Origin: Faecalibacterium sp. UBA1360
GTDB taxonomy: Bacteria > Bacillota > Clostridia > Oscillospirales > Ruminococcaceae
DNA: 6,894 nucleotides
Direction: 5' to 3'
Assembly: GCA_002306375.1 (NCBI GenBank)
Contig: DBRU01000031.1
Location: 1 to 6,894, forward strand
Made by a program: the position numbers and the translations under genes. The notes under the pieces are model-generated. The model had not been told where the DNA came from. It saw only the letters and a list, made by a program, of their open reading frames with translations, and made no database searches. Shown piece by piece: positions 1 through 5,124 of this stretch (position 1 is the first letter of the stretch; every line of letters starts with the position of its first letter).

Positions 1-21
1 GTGACCTTTTTCGACAGGCTG

Positions 22-49
22 CGGCGGCCCCGCCAAAGCGGGGCCGCCG
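22..49. terminator. GC-rich hairpin downstream of desulfoferrodoxin
   Basis: This is a perfect 12-bp stem (22-33 with 38-49) closed by a 4-base CAAA loop. It lies about 50 bases past the desulfoferrodoxin stop codon (minus strand), so it could end that transcript. It could also serve a plus-strand gene ending left of the window. Neither side has a proper T-tract: reading leftward the bases after the stem become CAGCCTGTCG then a short A-run, and reading rightward they are GTCACTG. A rho-independent function is therefore only tentative. Bases 50-98 hold nothing else that I recognise. Confidence 0.4.
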
Positions 50-98
50 GTCACTGTATGAAGGTGAAATCAGGCAAATTGGAGGAGGGGGAAGGGCT

Positions 99-476
99 TT
101 ACAGGTCGGCCTTCCACAGGCCGTGCAGGTTGCAGTAGGCGTAGACGGCCTTGGGGGTCTCGCCCTCGGCCAGCTGGAAGGAGGCGGCGGGCGCGGCGTC
201 GGGGGCCAGGTTCTTCACGGCGAAGCCCTTGTCGGTCTCCAGCAGGATCCACTCGATATAATGCTCGGCGATCATGGGGTGCGCCACGGAGCCCACCTTG
301 ACGTCCACGGTGCTGCCGTTGACGGTGGCCACGGGCACGTGCTTTTCCTGGGCGGCGTCCACGCTGCCGGGGACCAGCAGGTCCATCTTCTGCCCGCAGC
401 AGAACACGGGCACGTTGGAGTCATGAAGCATGGTGATGATGTTGCCGCAGTGGGCGCAGCGATAGATCTTGATCAT
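99..476 (-). CDS. dfx: desulfoferrodoxin (superoxide reductase)
   Basis: A 125-residue cytoplasmic two-iron protein that reduces superoxide to hydrogen peroxide without making oxygen (superoxide reductase), normally fed electrons by rubredoxin. The N-terminal rubredoxin-like centre I is visible as C7-x2-C10 and the C26-C27 pair. The C-terminal catalytic centre II has the full expected ligand set: H46 (in an E-K-H motif whose Glu and Lys are conserved catalytic residues), H66, H72, C115 and H118 (in YCNLHGLW). Length matches classical 2Fe desulfoferrodoxins. The start at 476 is chosen because GGAGGT lies 6 bases upstream; the frame stays open to 506 but that start would add 10 non-conserved residues and lacks this site. 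The gene diverges from the Fe-S scaffold operon, suggesting shared oxidative or iron stress control. Recognition is by motif and is firm. Confidence 0.96.
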   Translation of the reverse strand: MIKIYRCAHCGNIITMLHDSNVPVFCCGQKMDLLVPGSVDAAQEKHVPVATVNGSTVDVKVGSVAHPMIAEHYIEWILLETDKGFAVKNLAPDAAPAASFQLAEGETPKAVYAYCNLHGLWKADL

Positions 477-513
477 GGGGGATACCTCCGTAGTAATTTT
501 TGGCAAAGGGTCA

Positions 514-532
514 GACGCGGCGGCGCCGCGTC
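514..532 (-). promoter_or_regulatory. GC hairpin in desulfoferrodoxin leader
   Basis: A perfect 8-bp stem (514-521 with 525-532) has a 3-base loop. It sits 38-56 bases upstream of the desulfoferrodoxin start codon and would be in its 5' leader. No T-run follows on either strand, so it is not a standard terminator. It may affect mRNA stability or be incidental to GC content. Confidence 0.35.
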
Positions 533-566
533 GGGTCTCGAATCAGCCAGGCGGCACAGCCATCCT

Positions 567-603
567 GTGAGTACAGTATACACGGAACCGGCGCAAAAGT
601 ATT
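567..603 (-). promoter_or_regulatory. possible desulfoferrodoxin promoter with overlapping dyad
   Basis: On the minus strand TATACT (580 to 575) makes a good -10 box about 100 bases upstream of the desulfoferrodoxin start. At 17 bp the -35 candidate is AATACT (603 to 598), which is poor, so an activator may be needed or the true promoter may lie elsewhere. The -10 is covered by an imperfect dyad, GTGAGTACAGTATACAC (567-583), in which 6 of 8 pairs match around the central base. It is a plausible operator position. Confidence 0.3.
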
Positions 604-669
604 GTTGCCGTGACAACATTTCAAAAAACTTTTTTCGCGCCGGGGCGCAAAATGCCAAAATGCGCAAAA
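591..669. repeat. three GCGCAAAA repeats between the divergent genes
   Basis: GCGCAAAA occurs at 591-598, 645-652 and 662-669, all in the same orientation. The first and third copies extend to GCGCAAAAGT. The last two start 17 bases apart, upstream of the scaffold promoter's -35 box. They may be regulator half-sites; chance is possible in a short GC/A-rich spacer. Confidence 0.35.
603..618. promoter_or_regulatory. TGTTG-N6-CAACA inverted repeat
   Basis: Perfect 5-bp arms (603-607 and 614-618) are separated by 6 bases, with one further matching pair inside (609/612). It lies upstream of the tentative desulfoferrodoxin -10 and about 75 bp upstream of the scaffold -35. This is a size typical for a dimeric regulator, but I cannot name the protein. 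Confidence 0.3.
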
Positions 670-684
670 GTTGGCCCCGACACC

Positions 685-713
685 TTGCAAAGAGGGCCGC
701 CAGGACGTATAAT
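685..713 (+). promoter_or_regulatory. sigma-70-type promoter of the scaffold/GGGtGRT operon
   Basis: TTGCAA (685-690) and a perfect TATAAT (708-713) are separated by the ideal 17 bp. The start of transcription should fall near 719-721, giving a leader of about 77 bases before the scaffold start codon. Confidence 0.8.
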
Positions 714-722
714 AAAAGTGGC

Positions 723-738
723 TGTGAATCAATTCACA
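723..738. promoter_or_regulatory. Rex- or CRP/FNR-like operator
   Basis: TGTGAATCAATTCACA is a perfect inverted repeat except for its central 2 bases. It matches the TGTGAA-N4-TTCACA core of Rex operators known from Bacillus and Streptomyces. It also fits the TGTGA-N6-TCACA consensus of CRP-family sites. It starts only a few bases after the expected transcription start, a classic repressor position. Rex (released by high NADH) would suit the redox genes here, but Clostridia Rex sites are more often TTGTTAA-type, so the regulator's identity is inferred. Confidence 0.6.
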
Positions 739-796
739 TAGGTGCGCGCCCGGGGTGCCCCGATGCGTGCCCAATACAGGCAAAGGAGAGAAAATT

Positions 797-1498
797 ATGA
801 CCTACTCTGCACAAGTCGAAAACATGTGCCCCATCGCCAAAGGCCCGAAGCACGGCCCCGCGCCCATTCCGGAAGAGGGCGAGTGGGTAAAGGCCTATAA
901 GATCGAGGACATCAGCGGCTACACCCACGGTGTGGGCTGGTGCGCCCCCCAGCAGGGCACCTGCAAGCTGAGCCTGAACGTCAAGAACGGCATCATCGAG
1001 GAAGCCCTGGTCGAGACCATCGGCTGCTCCGGCATGACCCACTCGGCCGCCATGGCCGGCGAGATCCTGCCCGGCAAGACCATCCTCGAAGCGCTGAACA
1101 CCGACCTTGTCTGCGACGCCATCAACGTGGCCATGCGCGAGTTGTTCCTGCAGATCGTCTACGGCCGCAGCCAGACCGCTTTCTCTGAGGACGGCCTGCC
1201 CATCGGCGCGGGTCTTGACGACCTGGGCAAGGGCCTGCGCAGCATGACCGGCACCATCTTCTCCACCAAGGCCAAGGGCGTGCGTTACCTGGAACTGACC
1301 GAGGGCTACATCATCAAGACCGCCGTGGACGCCAACGACCAGATCATCGGTTATCAGTTCGTCCGTCTGGGCAAGATGATGGAGGACATCCGTCACGGCG
1401 TGGACCCCAAGACTGCCTACGAGAAGAACATCGGCACCTATGGCCGCTTCTCCGCCGAGCAGGGCGCTGTGAAGTACATTGACCCGCGCGAAGAATAA
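797..1498 (+). CDS. IscU/NifU-like iron-sulfur cluster assembly scaffold protein
   Basis: A 233-residue cytoplasmic protein whose residues about 45-145 resemble the IscU/NifU scaffold fold, on which Fe-S clusters are built before transfer to client proteins. The core shows KLSLNV...GIIEEALVETIGC followed by a Ser/Ala-rich helix, aligning with the IscU stretch that carries its second ligand cysteine (here C77). C49 and C56 lie where the first ligand is expected. The third IscU cysteine (the HCS motif) has no clear equivalent; the corresponding LPIGAGLDDL segment lacks it. A C-terminal extension of about 85 residues is absent from simple IscU. The start at 797 follows AAAGGAGAG with good spacing; an upstream in-frame ATG (755) has no such site. 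The gene is 20 bases from the GGGtGRT gene and co-transcribed with it. The scaffold family is clear; its clients are not known. Confidence 0.88.
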   Translation: MTYSAQVENMCPIAKGPKHGPAPIPEEGEWVKAYKIEDISGYTHGVGWCAPQQGTCKLSLNVKNGIIEEALVETIGCSGMTHSAAMAGEILPGKTILEALNTDLVCDAINVAMRELFLQIVYGRSQTAFSEDGLPIGAGLDDLGKGLRSMTGTIFSTKAKGVRYLELTEGYIIKTAVDANDQIIGYQFVRLGKMMEDIRHGVDPKTAYEKNIGTYGRFSAEQGAVKYIDPREE

Positions 1499-1518
1499 GA
1501 CAGGGAGGTAAATTCTAT

Positions 1519-2514
1519 ATGGCTACTTTTGAATCTCAGGAGCGCCGCATGCCCAAAATCAACGAGTGCCTGAAAGCCAACGGCCTCGAATCCCTGGACG
1601 CCTGCAACGAGCTGCTCCTTTCCAAAGGCATCGACTGCGACAAGATCATCCGCGGCGTGCAGCCCATCTGCTTTGACAACGCTGTCTGGGCCTACACCCT
1701 GGGCACCGCCATCGCCGTCAAGCGCGGCCTGAAGAACGCCGCCGACTGCGCCGCCGCCATCGGCGAAGGCCTGGAAGCCTTCACCATCCCCGGCTCCGTC
1801 GCCGAACAGCGCCACGTGGGCCTGGGCCACGGCAACCTGGGCGCCATGCTGCTGCATGAGGACACCCATTGCTTCGCCTTCCTGGCCGGCCACGAGTCCT
1901 TCGCCGCCGCCGAGGGCGCCATCGGCATCGCCCGCACCGCCAACAAGGTCCGCAAGACCCCCCTGCGCGTCATCCTCAACGGCCTGGGCAAGGACGCCGC
2001 CATGATCATCAGCCGCATCAACGGCTTTACCTATGTGCAGACCGAGTTCGACTTCAAGACCGGCGAGGTCAAGGTCGTGGGCTCCACCCCCTACTCCGAG
2101 GGTGAGCGCGCCGCCGTCAAGTGCTACGGCGCCAACGACGTGCTCGAAGGCGTGGCCATCATGAAGATGGAAGGCGTAGAAGTGTCCATCACCGGCAACT
2201 CCACCAACCCCACCCGCTTCCAGCACCTGGTCGCCGGCACCTACAAGAAGTGGGCGCTGGAGAACGGCAAGAAGTACTTCTCCGTCGCGTCCGGCGGCGG
2301 CACCGGCCGTACCCTGCACCCCGACAACGTGGCCGCCGGCCCTGCCTCTTACGGCCTGACCGACTCCATGGGCCGCATGCACGGCGACGCCCAGTTCGCC
2401 GGCTCCTCCAGCGTGCCCGCCCACGTGGAGATGATGGGCCTGATCGGCGCCGGCAACAACCCCATGGTCGGCATGACCGTGGCCTGCGCCGTGGCCGCCT
2501 CTCAGGTCGATTGA
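1519..2514 (+). CDS. GGGtGRT family protein, function unknown
   Basis: A 331-residue soluble protein with no signal peptide or membrane segment. It carries the family-defining GGGTGRT motif at 259-265, followed by LHPDN. From memory, this family is often found beside the NifU-like scaffold, as here, but I know of no established biochemical role. Visible features: cysteines C17, C29, C40 and C51 at nearly even 11-12-residue steps; a His-rich stretch with H99, H104, and H113-E-x-x-H117 followed by H125; and a Gly/Ser-rich C-terminus (SSSVPAH...GAGNNP). These could bind metal or a cluster, which is inference. AGGGAGGT stands 9 bases before the start. A second ATG at codon 11 (1549) also has AGGAG upstream, so a 321-residue form is possible. 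Codon choice is strongly C-ending, suggesting high expression. Confidence 0.88.
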   Translation: MATFESQERRMPKINECLKANGLESLDACNELLLSKGIDCDKIIRGVQPICFDNAVWAYTLGTAIAVKRGLKNAADCAAAIGEGLEAFTIPGSVAEQRHVGLGHGNLGAMLLHEDTHCFAFLAGHESFAAAEGAIGIARTANKVRKTPLRVILNGLGKDAAMIISRINGFTYVQTEFDFKTGEVKVVGSTPYSEGERAAVKCYGANDVLEGVAIMKMEGVEVSITGNSTNPTRFQHLVAGTYKKWALENGKKYFSVASGGGTGRTLHPDNVAAGPASYGLTDSMGRMHGDAQFAGSSSVPAHVEMMGLIGAGNNPMVGMTVACAVAASQVD

Positions 2515-2540
2515 TCTGACCCTTTTACACGGACCTGAAC

Positions 2541-2576
2541 AAAGCCCCCCGCCCGCTTTGCCGGGCGGGGGGCTTT
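2541..2576 (+). terminator. terminator of the scaffold/GGGtGRT operon
   Basis: A perfect 15-bp stem (2541-2555 with 2562-2576) has a 6-base loop and lies 27 bases after the GGGtGRT stop codon. The stem begins AAAG and ends CTTT, so its U-tract is short (TTT, built into the stem). Strength comes mainly from the G/C core. No opposing gene ends here. Confidence 0.8.
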
Positions 2577-2639
2577 GCGCTGCCGGGCCCTTGGTCAAAA
2601 AGGCGGAAATGTGGATGGATTTTTGGCGCTTTTGCTGTG

Positions 2640-2668
2640 TTGATTCCCGGCGCGTTTCGCGGTATACT
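2640..2668 (+). promoter_or_regulatory. sigma-70-type promoter of the alcohol dehydrogenase
   Basis: TTGATT (2640-2645) and TATACT (2663-2668) are separated by exactly 17 bp. Transcription should start near 2675, giving an unusually long leader of about 160 bases before the dehydrogenase start codon. Confidence 0.7.
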
Positions 2669-2679
2669 TGTCTTAGATT

Positions 2680-2725
2680 GATAAAAGTTTGTCAAATTGT
2701 GACCGATCTGTGAAGAACTTTTATC
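2680..2725 (+). promoter_or_regulatory. 10-bp inverted repeat at the start of the adh leader
   Basis: GATAAAAGTT (2680-2689) and AACTTTTATC (2716-2725) are perfect complements separated by 26 bases, with one further G-T pair inside (2690/2715). The repeat begins about 5 bases after the expected transcription start. It could be a paired operator or a 5'-terminal mRNA stem-loop that protects the transcript. The loop contains direct repeats of TGTGA at 2698 and 2709 (11 bp apart). I see no match to a named riboswitch. Confidence 0.55.
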
Positions 2726-2769
2726 GACCCGCGCCGGGCCCCCAACAAGCCTGCCCGACGCCCGCCAGG

Positions 2770-2816
2770 GGGGACCGCGTCCCCGCTCATCTGTCTGTGC
2801 ACGGGCCGAAGGCCCG
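2770..2816 (+). promoter_or_regulatory. two GC hairpins before the adh ribosome site
   Basis: Hairpin one is GGGGAC/GTCCCC (2770-2775 with 2779-2784, 3-base loop). Hairpin two is CGGGCC/GGCCCG (2802-2807 with 2811-2816, GAA loop). Hairpin two ends 4 bases before the AAAGGAGGT site. The GGCCCG arm can instead pair with an identical CGGGCC at 2735-2740, so two exclusive folds are possible. Neither hairpin is followed by a U-tract, so they are not terminators. Confidence 0.4.
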
Positions 2817-2836
2817 ATCAAAAGGAGGTAATTCCC

Positions 2837-4054
2837 ATGGCAAGATTTACTCTGCCGCGCGACCTGTACCACGGCAAAGGCGCAATGGAGGCCCTGAAAA
2901 CCTTTGAAGGCAAAAAGGCCATCGTCTGCGTTGGCGGCGGTTCCATGAAGCGGTTCGGCTTTTTGGACAAGGCCGTCGGCTATTTGCAGGAAGCCGGCAT
3001 GGAAGTCAAGATCTTTGACGGCATCGAACCCGACCCCTCGGTAGAGACGGTCATGCGCGGCGCGGCCGCCATGGCGGAGTTTGAGCCCGACTGGATCGTG
3101 GCCATCGGCGGCGGCTCGCCCATCGACGCGGCCAAGGCCATGTGGATCAAGTACGAATACCCCGACATCACCTTCGAGGAGATGTGCAAGGTGTTCGGCA
3201 TCCCCAAGCTGCGCCAGAAGGCCCATTTCTGCGCCATTTCCTCCACCTCCGGCACCGCCACCGAGGTGACCGCCTTCTCCATCATCACCGACTACGCCAA
3301 GGGCATCAAGTATCCCATCGCGGACTTCGAGATCACCCCCGACGTGGCCATCGTGGACCCCGAACTGGCCGAGACCATGCCCAAGAAGCTGGTGGCCCAC
3401 ACCGGCATGGACGCCATGACCCACGCCATCGAGGCCTATGTCTCCACCGCCAACTGCGCCTACACCGATCCTCTGGCCATCTTTGCCATCCGCATGATCC
3501 AGAGCGACCTGGTGGGCAGCTACAACGGCGACATGGCCAAGCGGGACGCCATGCATGACGCCCAGTGCCTGGCCGGCATGGCCTTCTCCAACGCGCTGCT
3601 GGGCATCGTCCACTCCATGGCCCACAAGACCGGCGCGGCCTTTGCCGATTACGGCGCCCACATCATCCACGGCGCGGCCAACGCCATGTACCTGCCCAAG
3701 GTCATCGCCTTCAACGCCAAGGACCCCGTTGCCAAGGCCCGTTACGGCGTCATCGCCGACGAGATGAAGCTGGGCGGCGCCAATGACGACGAGAAGGTCA
3801 AGCTGCTCATCGAGTACCTGCGCGGCATGAACGACGATCTGAACATCCCCCACGGCATCAAGTTCTACGGCGCCGACAGCTATCCCTGCGAGCAGGGCTT
3901 CGTCCCCGAGGAAGTGTTCCTGGAGCGCCTGCCCGAGATCGCCAAGAACGCCATCGGCGACGCCTGCACGGGTTCCAACCCCCGTCAGCCCAGCCAGGAA
4001 GAGATGGAAAAGCTGCTCAAGTGCTGCTACTACGACACCGAAGTGGACTTCTGA
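2837..4054 (+). CDS. iron-containing alcohol dehydrogenase
   Basis: A 405-residue cytoplasmic group III alcohol dehydrogenase that interconverts aldehydes and alcohols with NAD(P)H. In a fermenter it would most likely reduce an aldehyde and reoxidise NAD(P)H. The nucleotide-binding half carries GGGS at 33-36 and the hallmark GGGSPID at 91-97. The metal-binding half has GMDAMTH with D192 and H196, then HSMAH with H259 (and H263), and H278, the expected four Fe ligands. It resembles the C-terminal dehydrogenase domain of AdhE (STSGT, CTGSNPR near 378-383) but stands alone with no acetaldehyde-dehydrogenase half. Compared with FucO there are about 5 extra residues between H259 and H278, and the usual HxPHG reads HIIHG. 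AAAGGAGGT (2821-2829) supports the start. It has its own promoter and terminator. Exact substrate (ethanol, butanol or other) cannot be told. Confidence 0.95.
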   Translation: MARFTLPRDLYHGKGAMEALKTFEGKKAIVCVGGGSMKRFGFLDKAVGYLQEAGMEVKIFDGIEPDPSVETVMRGAAAMAEFEPDWIVAIGGGSPIDAAKAMWIKYEYPDITFEEMCKVFGIPKLRQKAHFCAISSTSGTATEVTAFSIITDYAKGIKYPIADFEITPDVAIVDPELAETMPKKLVAHTGMDAMTHAIEAYVSTANCAYTDPLAIFAIRMIQSDLVGSYNGDMAKRDAMHDAQCLAGMAFSNALLGIVHSMAHKTGAAFADYGAHIIHGAANAMYLPKVIAFNAKDPVAKARYGVIADEMKLGGANDDEKVKLLIEYLRGMNDDLNIPHGIKFYGADSYPCEQGFVPEEVFLERLPEIAKNAIGDACTGSNPRQPSQEEMEKLLKCCYYDTEVDF

Positions 4055-4078
4055 TCCCTGTACCTACCAAAATCGAAG

Positions 4079-4112
4079 GGGCGCCCCGCCGCAAGGCGGG
4101 GCGCCCTTTTTT
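4079..4112 (+). terminator. rho-independent terminator after adh
   Basis: A perfect 12-bp stem (4079-4090 with 4095-4106) is capped by a GCAA tetraloop and followed by six T residues (4107-4112). Bases 4076-4078 can pair into the T-run to lengthen the stem. It lies 24 bases past the dehydrogenase stop and isolates that gene from the next unit. Confidence 0.95.
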
Positions 4113-4187
4113 GCACAAATGGGCAAGGGGTCCCGTTTATGTCCACGGCGTTGTGGTATGATACAGACAGGGACGGGCCCCGGGGGG

Positions 4188-4216
4188 TTGACAGGGGGCG
4201 GCAAAGCGGGTATTCT
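4188..4216 (+). promoter_or_regulatory. promoter of the XRE/metallopeptidase pair
   Basis: A consensus TTGACA (4188-4193) and TATTCT (4211-4216) are separated by 17 bp, with a start expected near 4223. A second weak candidate is an extended -10, TGGTATGAT (4154-4162), lacking a good -35. No coding gene is visible in 4113-4255. Confidence 0.8.
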
Positions 4217-4224
4217 GAATTCAG
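4215..4224. promoter_or_regulatory. palindromic operator candidate at the XRE promoter
   Basis: CTGAATTCAG is a perfect 10-base palindrome overlapping the end of the -10 box and the likely start site. A repressor bound here would block the promoter. The next gene encodes a small helix-turn-helix protein, so autoregulation is the natural reading, but this is inference. Confidence 0.45.
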
Positions 4225-4255
4225 GAACGGAATCACTGCCAAAGGAGCCGCCGCC

Positions 4256-4621
4256 ATGAACACCATGTACGAAAACATCCTGGAACTCTGCCGCCGGGAC
4301 GGGCTCAACGTCACCCAGATGTGCCGCGAGCTCAAGATCCCCCGCAGCACCCTGTCCGAACTGGGCGCGGGGCGCACCCGGCAGCTGACCTTGAAGCACG
4401 CCGCGCCCATCGCCGAGTTTTTCGGCGTGAGCATCGCCCAGCTGGCCGGGGACGAGCCCCTGCCTGCCGACGCCGCCCCCGCCCCCGGGGACGAGGCCGC
4501 GCTGGCCGACGAGCCCATCGCCGCCTACGAGAACTGCAAACGATATCTGACCGAGGACGACAAGGCCGACATCGCCACCCTGATCCGCCTGCGGGCGGAG
4601 ATCAACCGCGGGCGGCGCTGA
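4256..4621 (+). CDS. XRE-family helix-turn-helix regulator
   Basis: A 121-residue protein with an N-terminal helix-turn-helix at about 5-65. VTQMCRELKI is the first helix of the motif and RSTLSELGAG the recognition helix, followed by LKHAAPIAEFFGVSIAQLAG, the usual tail of XRE/Cro-C1 domains. An Ala/Pro/acidic linker (66-86) leads to a short charged C-terminal helical segment (about 88-118). It probably binds DNA as a dimer, likely at its own promoter. The start at 4256 follows AAAGGAG with 8 bases spacing; the frame is open upstream to 4139 but that would run through the promoter. It is followed after 30 bases by an ImmA/IrrE-type peptidase, the classic partner that inactivates such repressors in ICEBs1 and in DdrO/IrrE systems. 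No phage or integrase gene is visible. Confidence 0.88.
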   Translation: MNTMYENILELCRRDGLNVTQMCRELKIPRSTLSELGAGRTRQLTLKHAAPIAEFFGVSIAQLAGDEPLPADAAPAPGDEAALADEPIAAYENCKRYLTEDDKADIATLIRLRAEINRGRR

Positions 4622-4651
4622 TCGCCTGCGCCCCGGGGAAAGGACGGCCCC

Positions 4652-5083
4652 ATGCGAAATTCCCTGGAGGATACGATGGCCGAGCTGGAACGCCAGGACA
4701 TTGTGGTGCTGGAATGCCCTTTGCGGGCGAACCGCTGCCTGGCGCTGGAAACAGGCCGCCTGGTGGGGGTGGACCCCCGCCGCTTTGACACCCAGGCCGA
4801 ACTGCGCACGGCCCTGATCCACGAGGACGGACATTTTGCCTCGGGGGCGTTTTACACGGCGTACAGCCCCTACCAGCTCAAGGCCCAGGCCGAGCGCCGG
4901 GCCGACAAGGCCGCCGTGCTCAAATACCTGCCCTACGCCGAACTGGCCGCCCGCCTGCGGGCCGGGGATACCCTGGCCGAGGCGGCCGAGTATTTCTGTG
5001 TGACCGAGGCCTTTGTGCGCAAAGCCTGCGAGCTGTACCGCGCCATGGGCAAGGGGTTCGGCGCGCCGGGCGCGGCGCTTTGA
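4652..5083 (+). CDS. ImmA/IrrE-type zinc metallopeptidase
   Basis: A 143-residue cytoplasmic protein of the ImmA/IrrE (COG2856-like) class. The zinc site is H57-E58-D59-G60-H61 (HExxH) and the probable third ligand is E81 in QAERRADKAAV, matching the family's conserved E/R/AN helix. Family members cleave a partner XRE repressor to switch on target genes; the gene directly upstream is such a repressor. Segments 18-42 look like the usual beta-strand lead-in. Two starts are possible: 4652, behind a modest AAAGGA, keeps the full N-terminal helix; 4676 (codon 9) has a better GGAGG 5 bases upstream but shortens the helix. I prefer 4652, weakly. The -35 box of the following promoter overlaps its stop codon. 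The signal that would activate cleavage is unknown. Confidence 0.82.
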   Translation: MRNSLEDTMAELERQDIVVLECPLRANRCLALETGRLVGVDPRRFDTQAELRTALIHEDGHFASGAFYTAYSPYQLKAQAERRADKAAVLKYLPYAELAARLRAGDTLAEAAEYFCVTEAFVRKACELYRAMGKGFGAPGAAL

Positions 5084-5107
5084 TTTTGGGCGGCGGTATG
5101 GTATAAT
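5080..5107 (+). promoter_or_regulatory. promoter of the sugar-biosynthesis operon
   Basis: TTGATT (5080-5085) and a perfect TATAAT (5102-5107) are separated by 16 bp; the -10 is preceded by TGG, an extended -10. The -35 overlaps the peptidase stop codon. The start should fall near 5114, giving a leader of about 120 bases. Confidence 0.75.
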
Positions 5108-5124
5108 ACCTTTGTATGTCTTTT

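Noticed and set aside
123..800. A 225-codon plus-strand frame over the desulfoferrodoxin gene and spacer
   Set aside because: It runs antisense through a clearly real gene and both promoters, with no family resemblance.
1438..2598. A 386-codon minus-strand frame opposite the GGGtGRT gene
   Set aside because: Repetitive Gly/Ala/His composition mirrors the codon bias of the plus-strand gene; no ribosome site or family match.
2525..3853. A 442-codon open frame on the minus strand opposite the alcohol dehydrogenase
   Set aside because: It is a shadow of the GC-rich plus-strand gene: Gly/His/Val-rich low-complexity translation, no domain, and it runs through a terminator and a promoter.
4128..4181. 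GGGTCCCGT/ACGGGCCCC near-complement flanking the weak upstream -10
   Set aside because: One mismatch, a 36-base loop and GC-rich sequence make chance pairing likely; no supporting context.
4139..4255. Longer N-terminus for the XRE regulator starting at 4139
   Set aside because: The extra 39 codons cover the consensus promoter and palindrome and lack a ribosome site; AAAGGAG at 4241 fixes the start at 4256.
5090..5100. GGCGGTAT resembling the ops/JUMPstart element before a polysaccharide operon
   Set aside because: It lies upstream of the predicted transcription start, between -35 and -10, and lacks the rest of the ops consensus, so it could not act in RNA.
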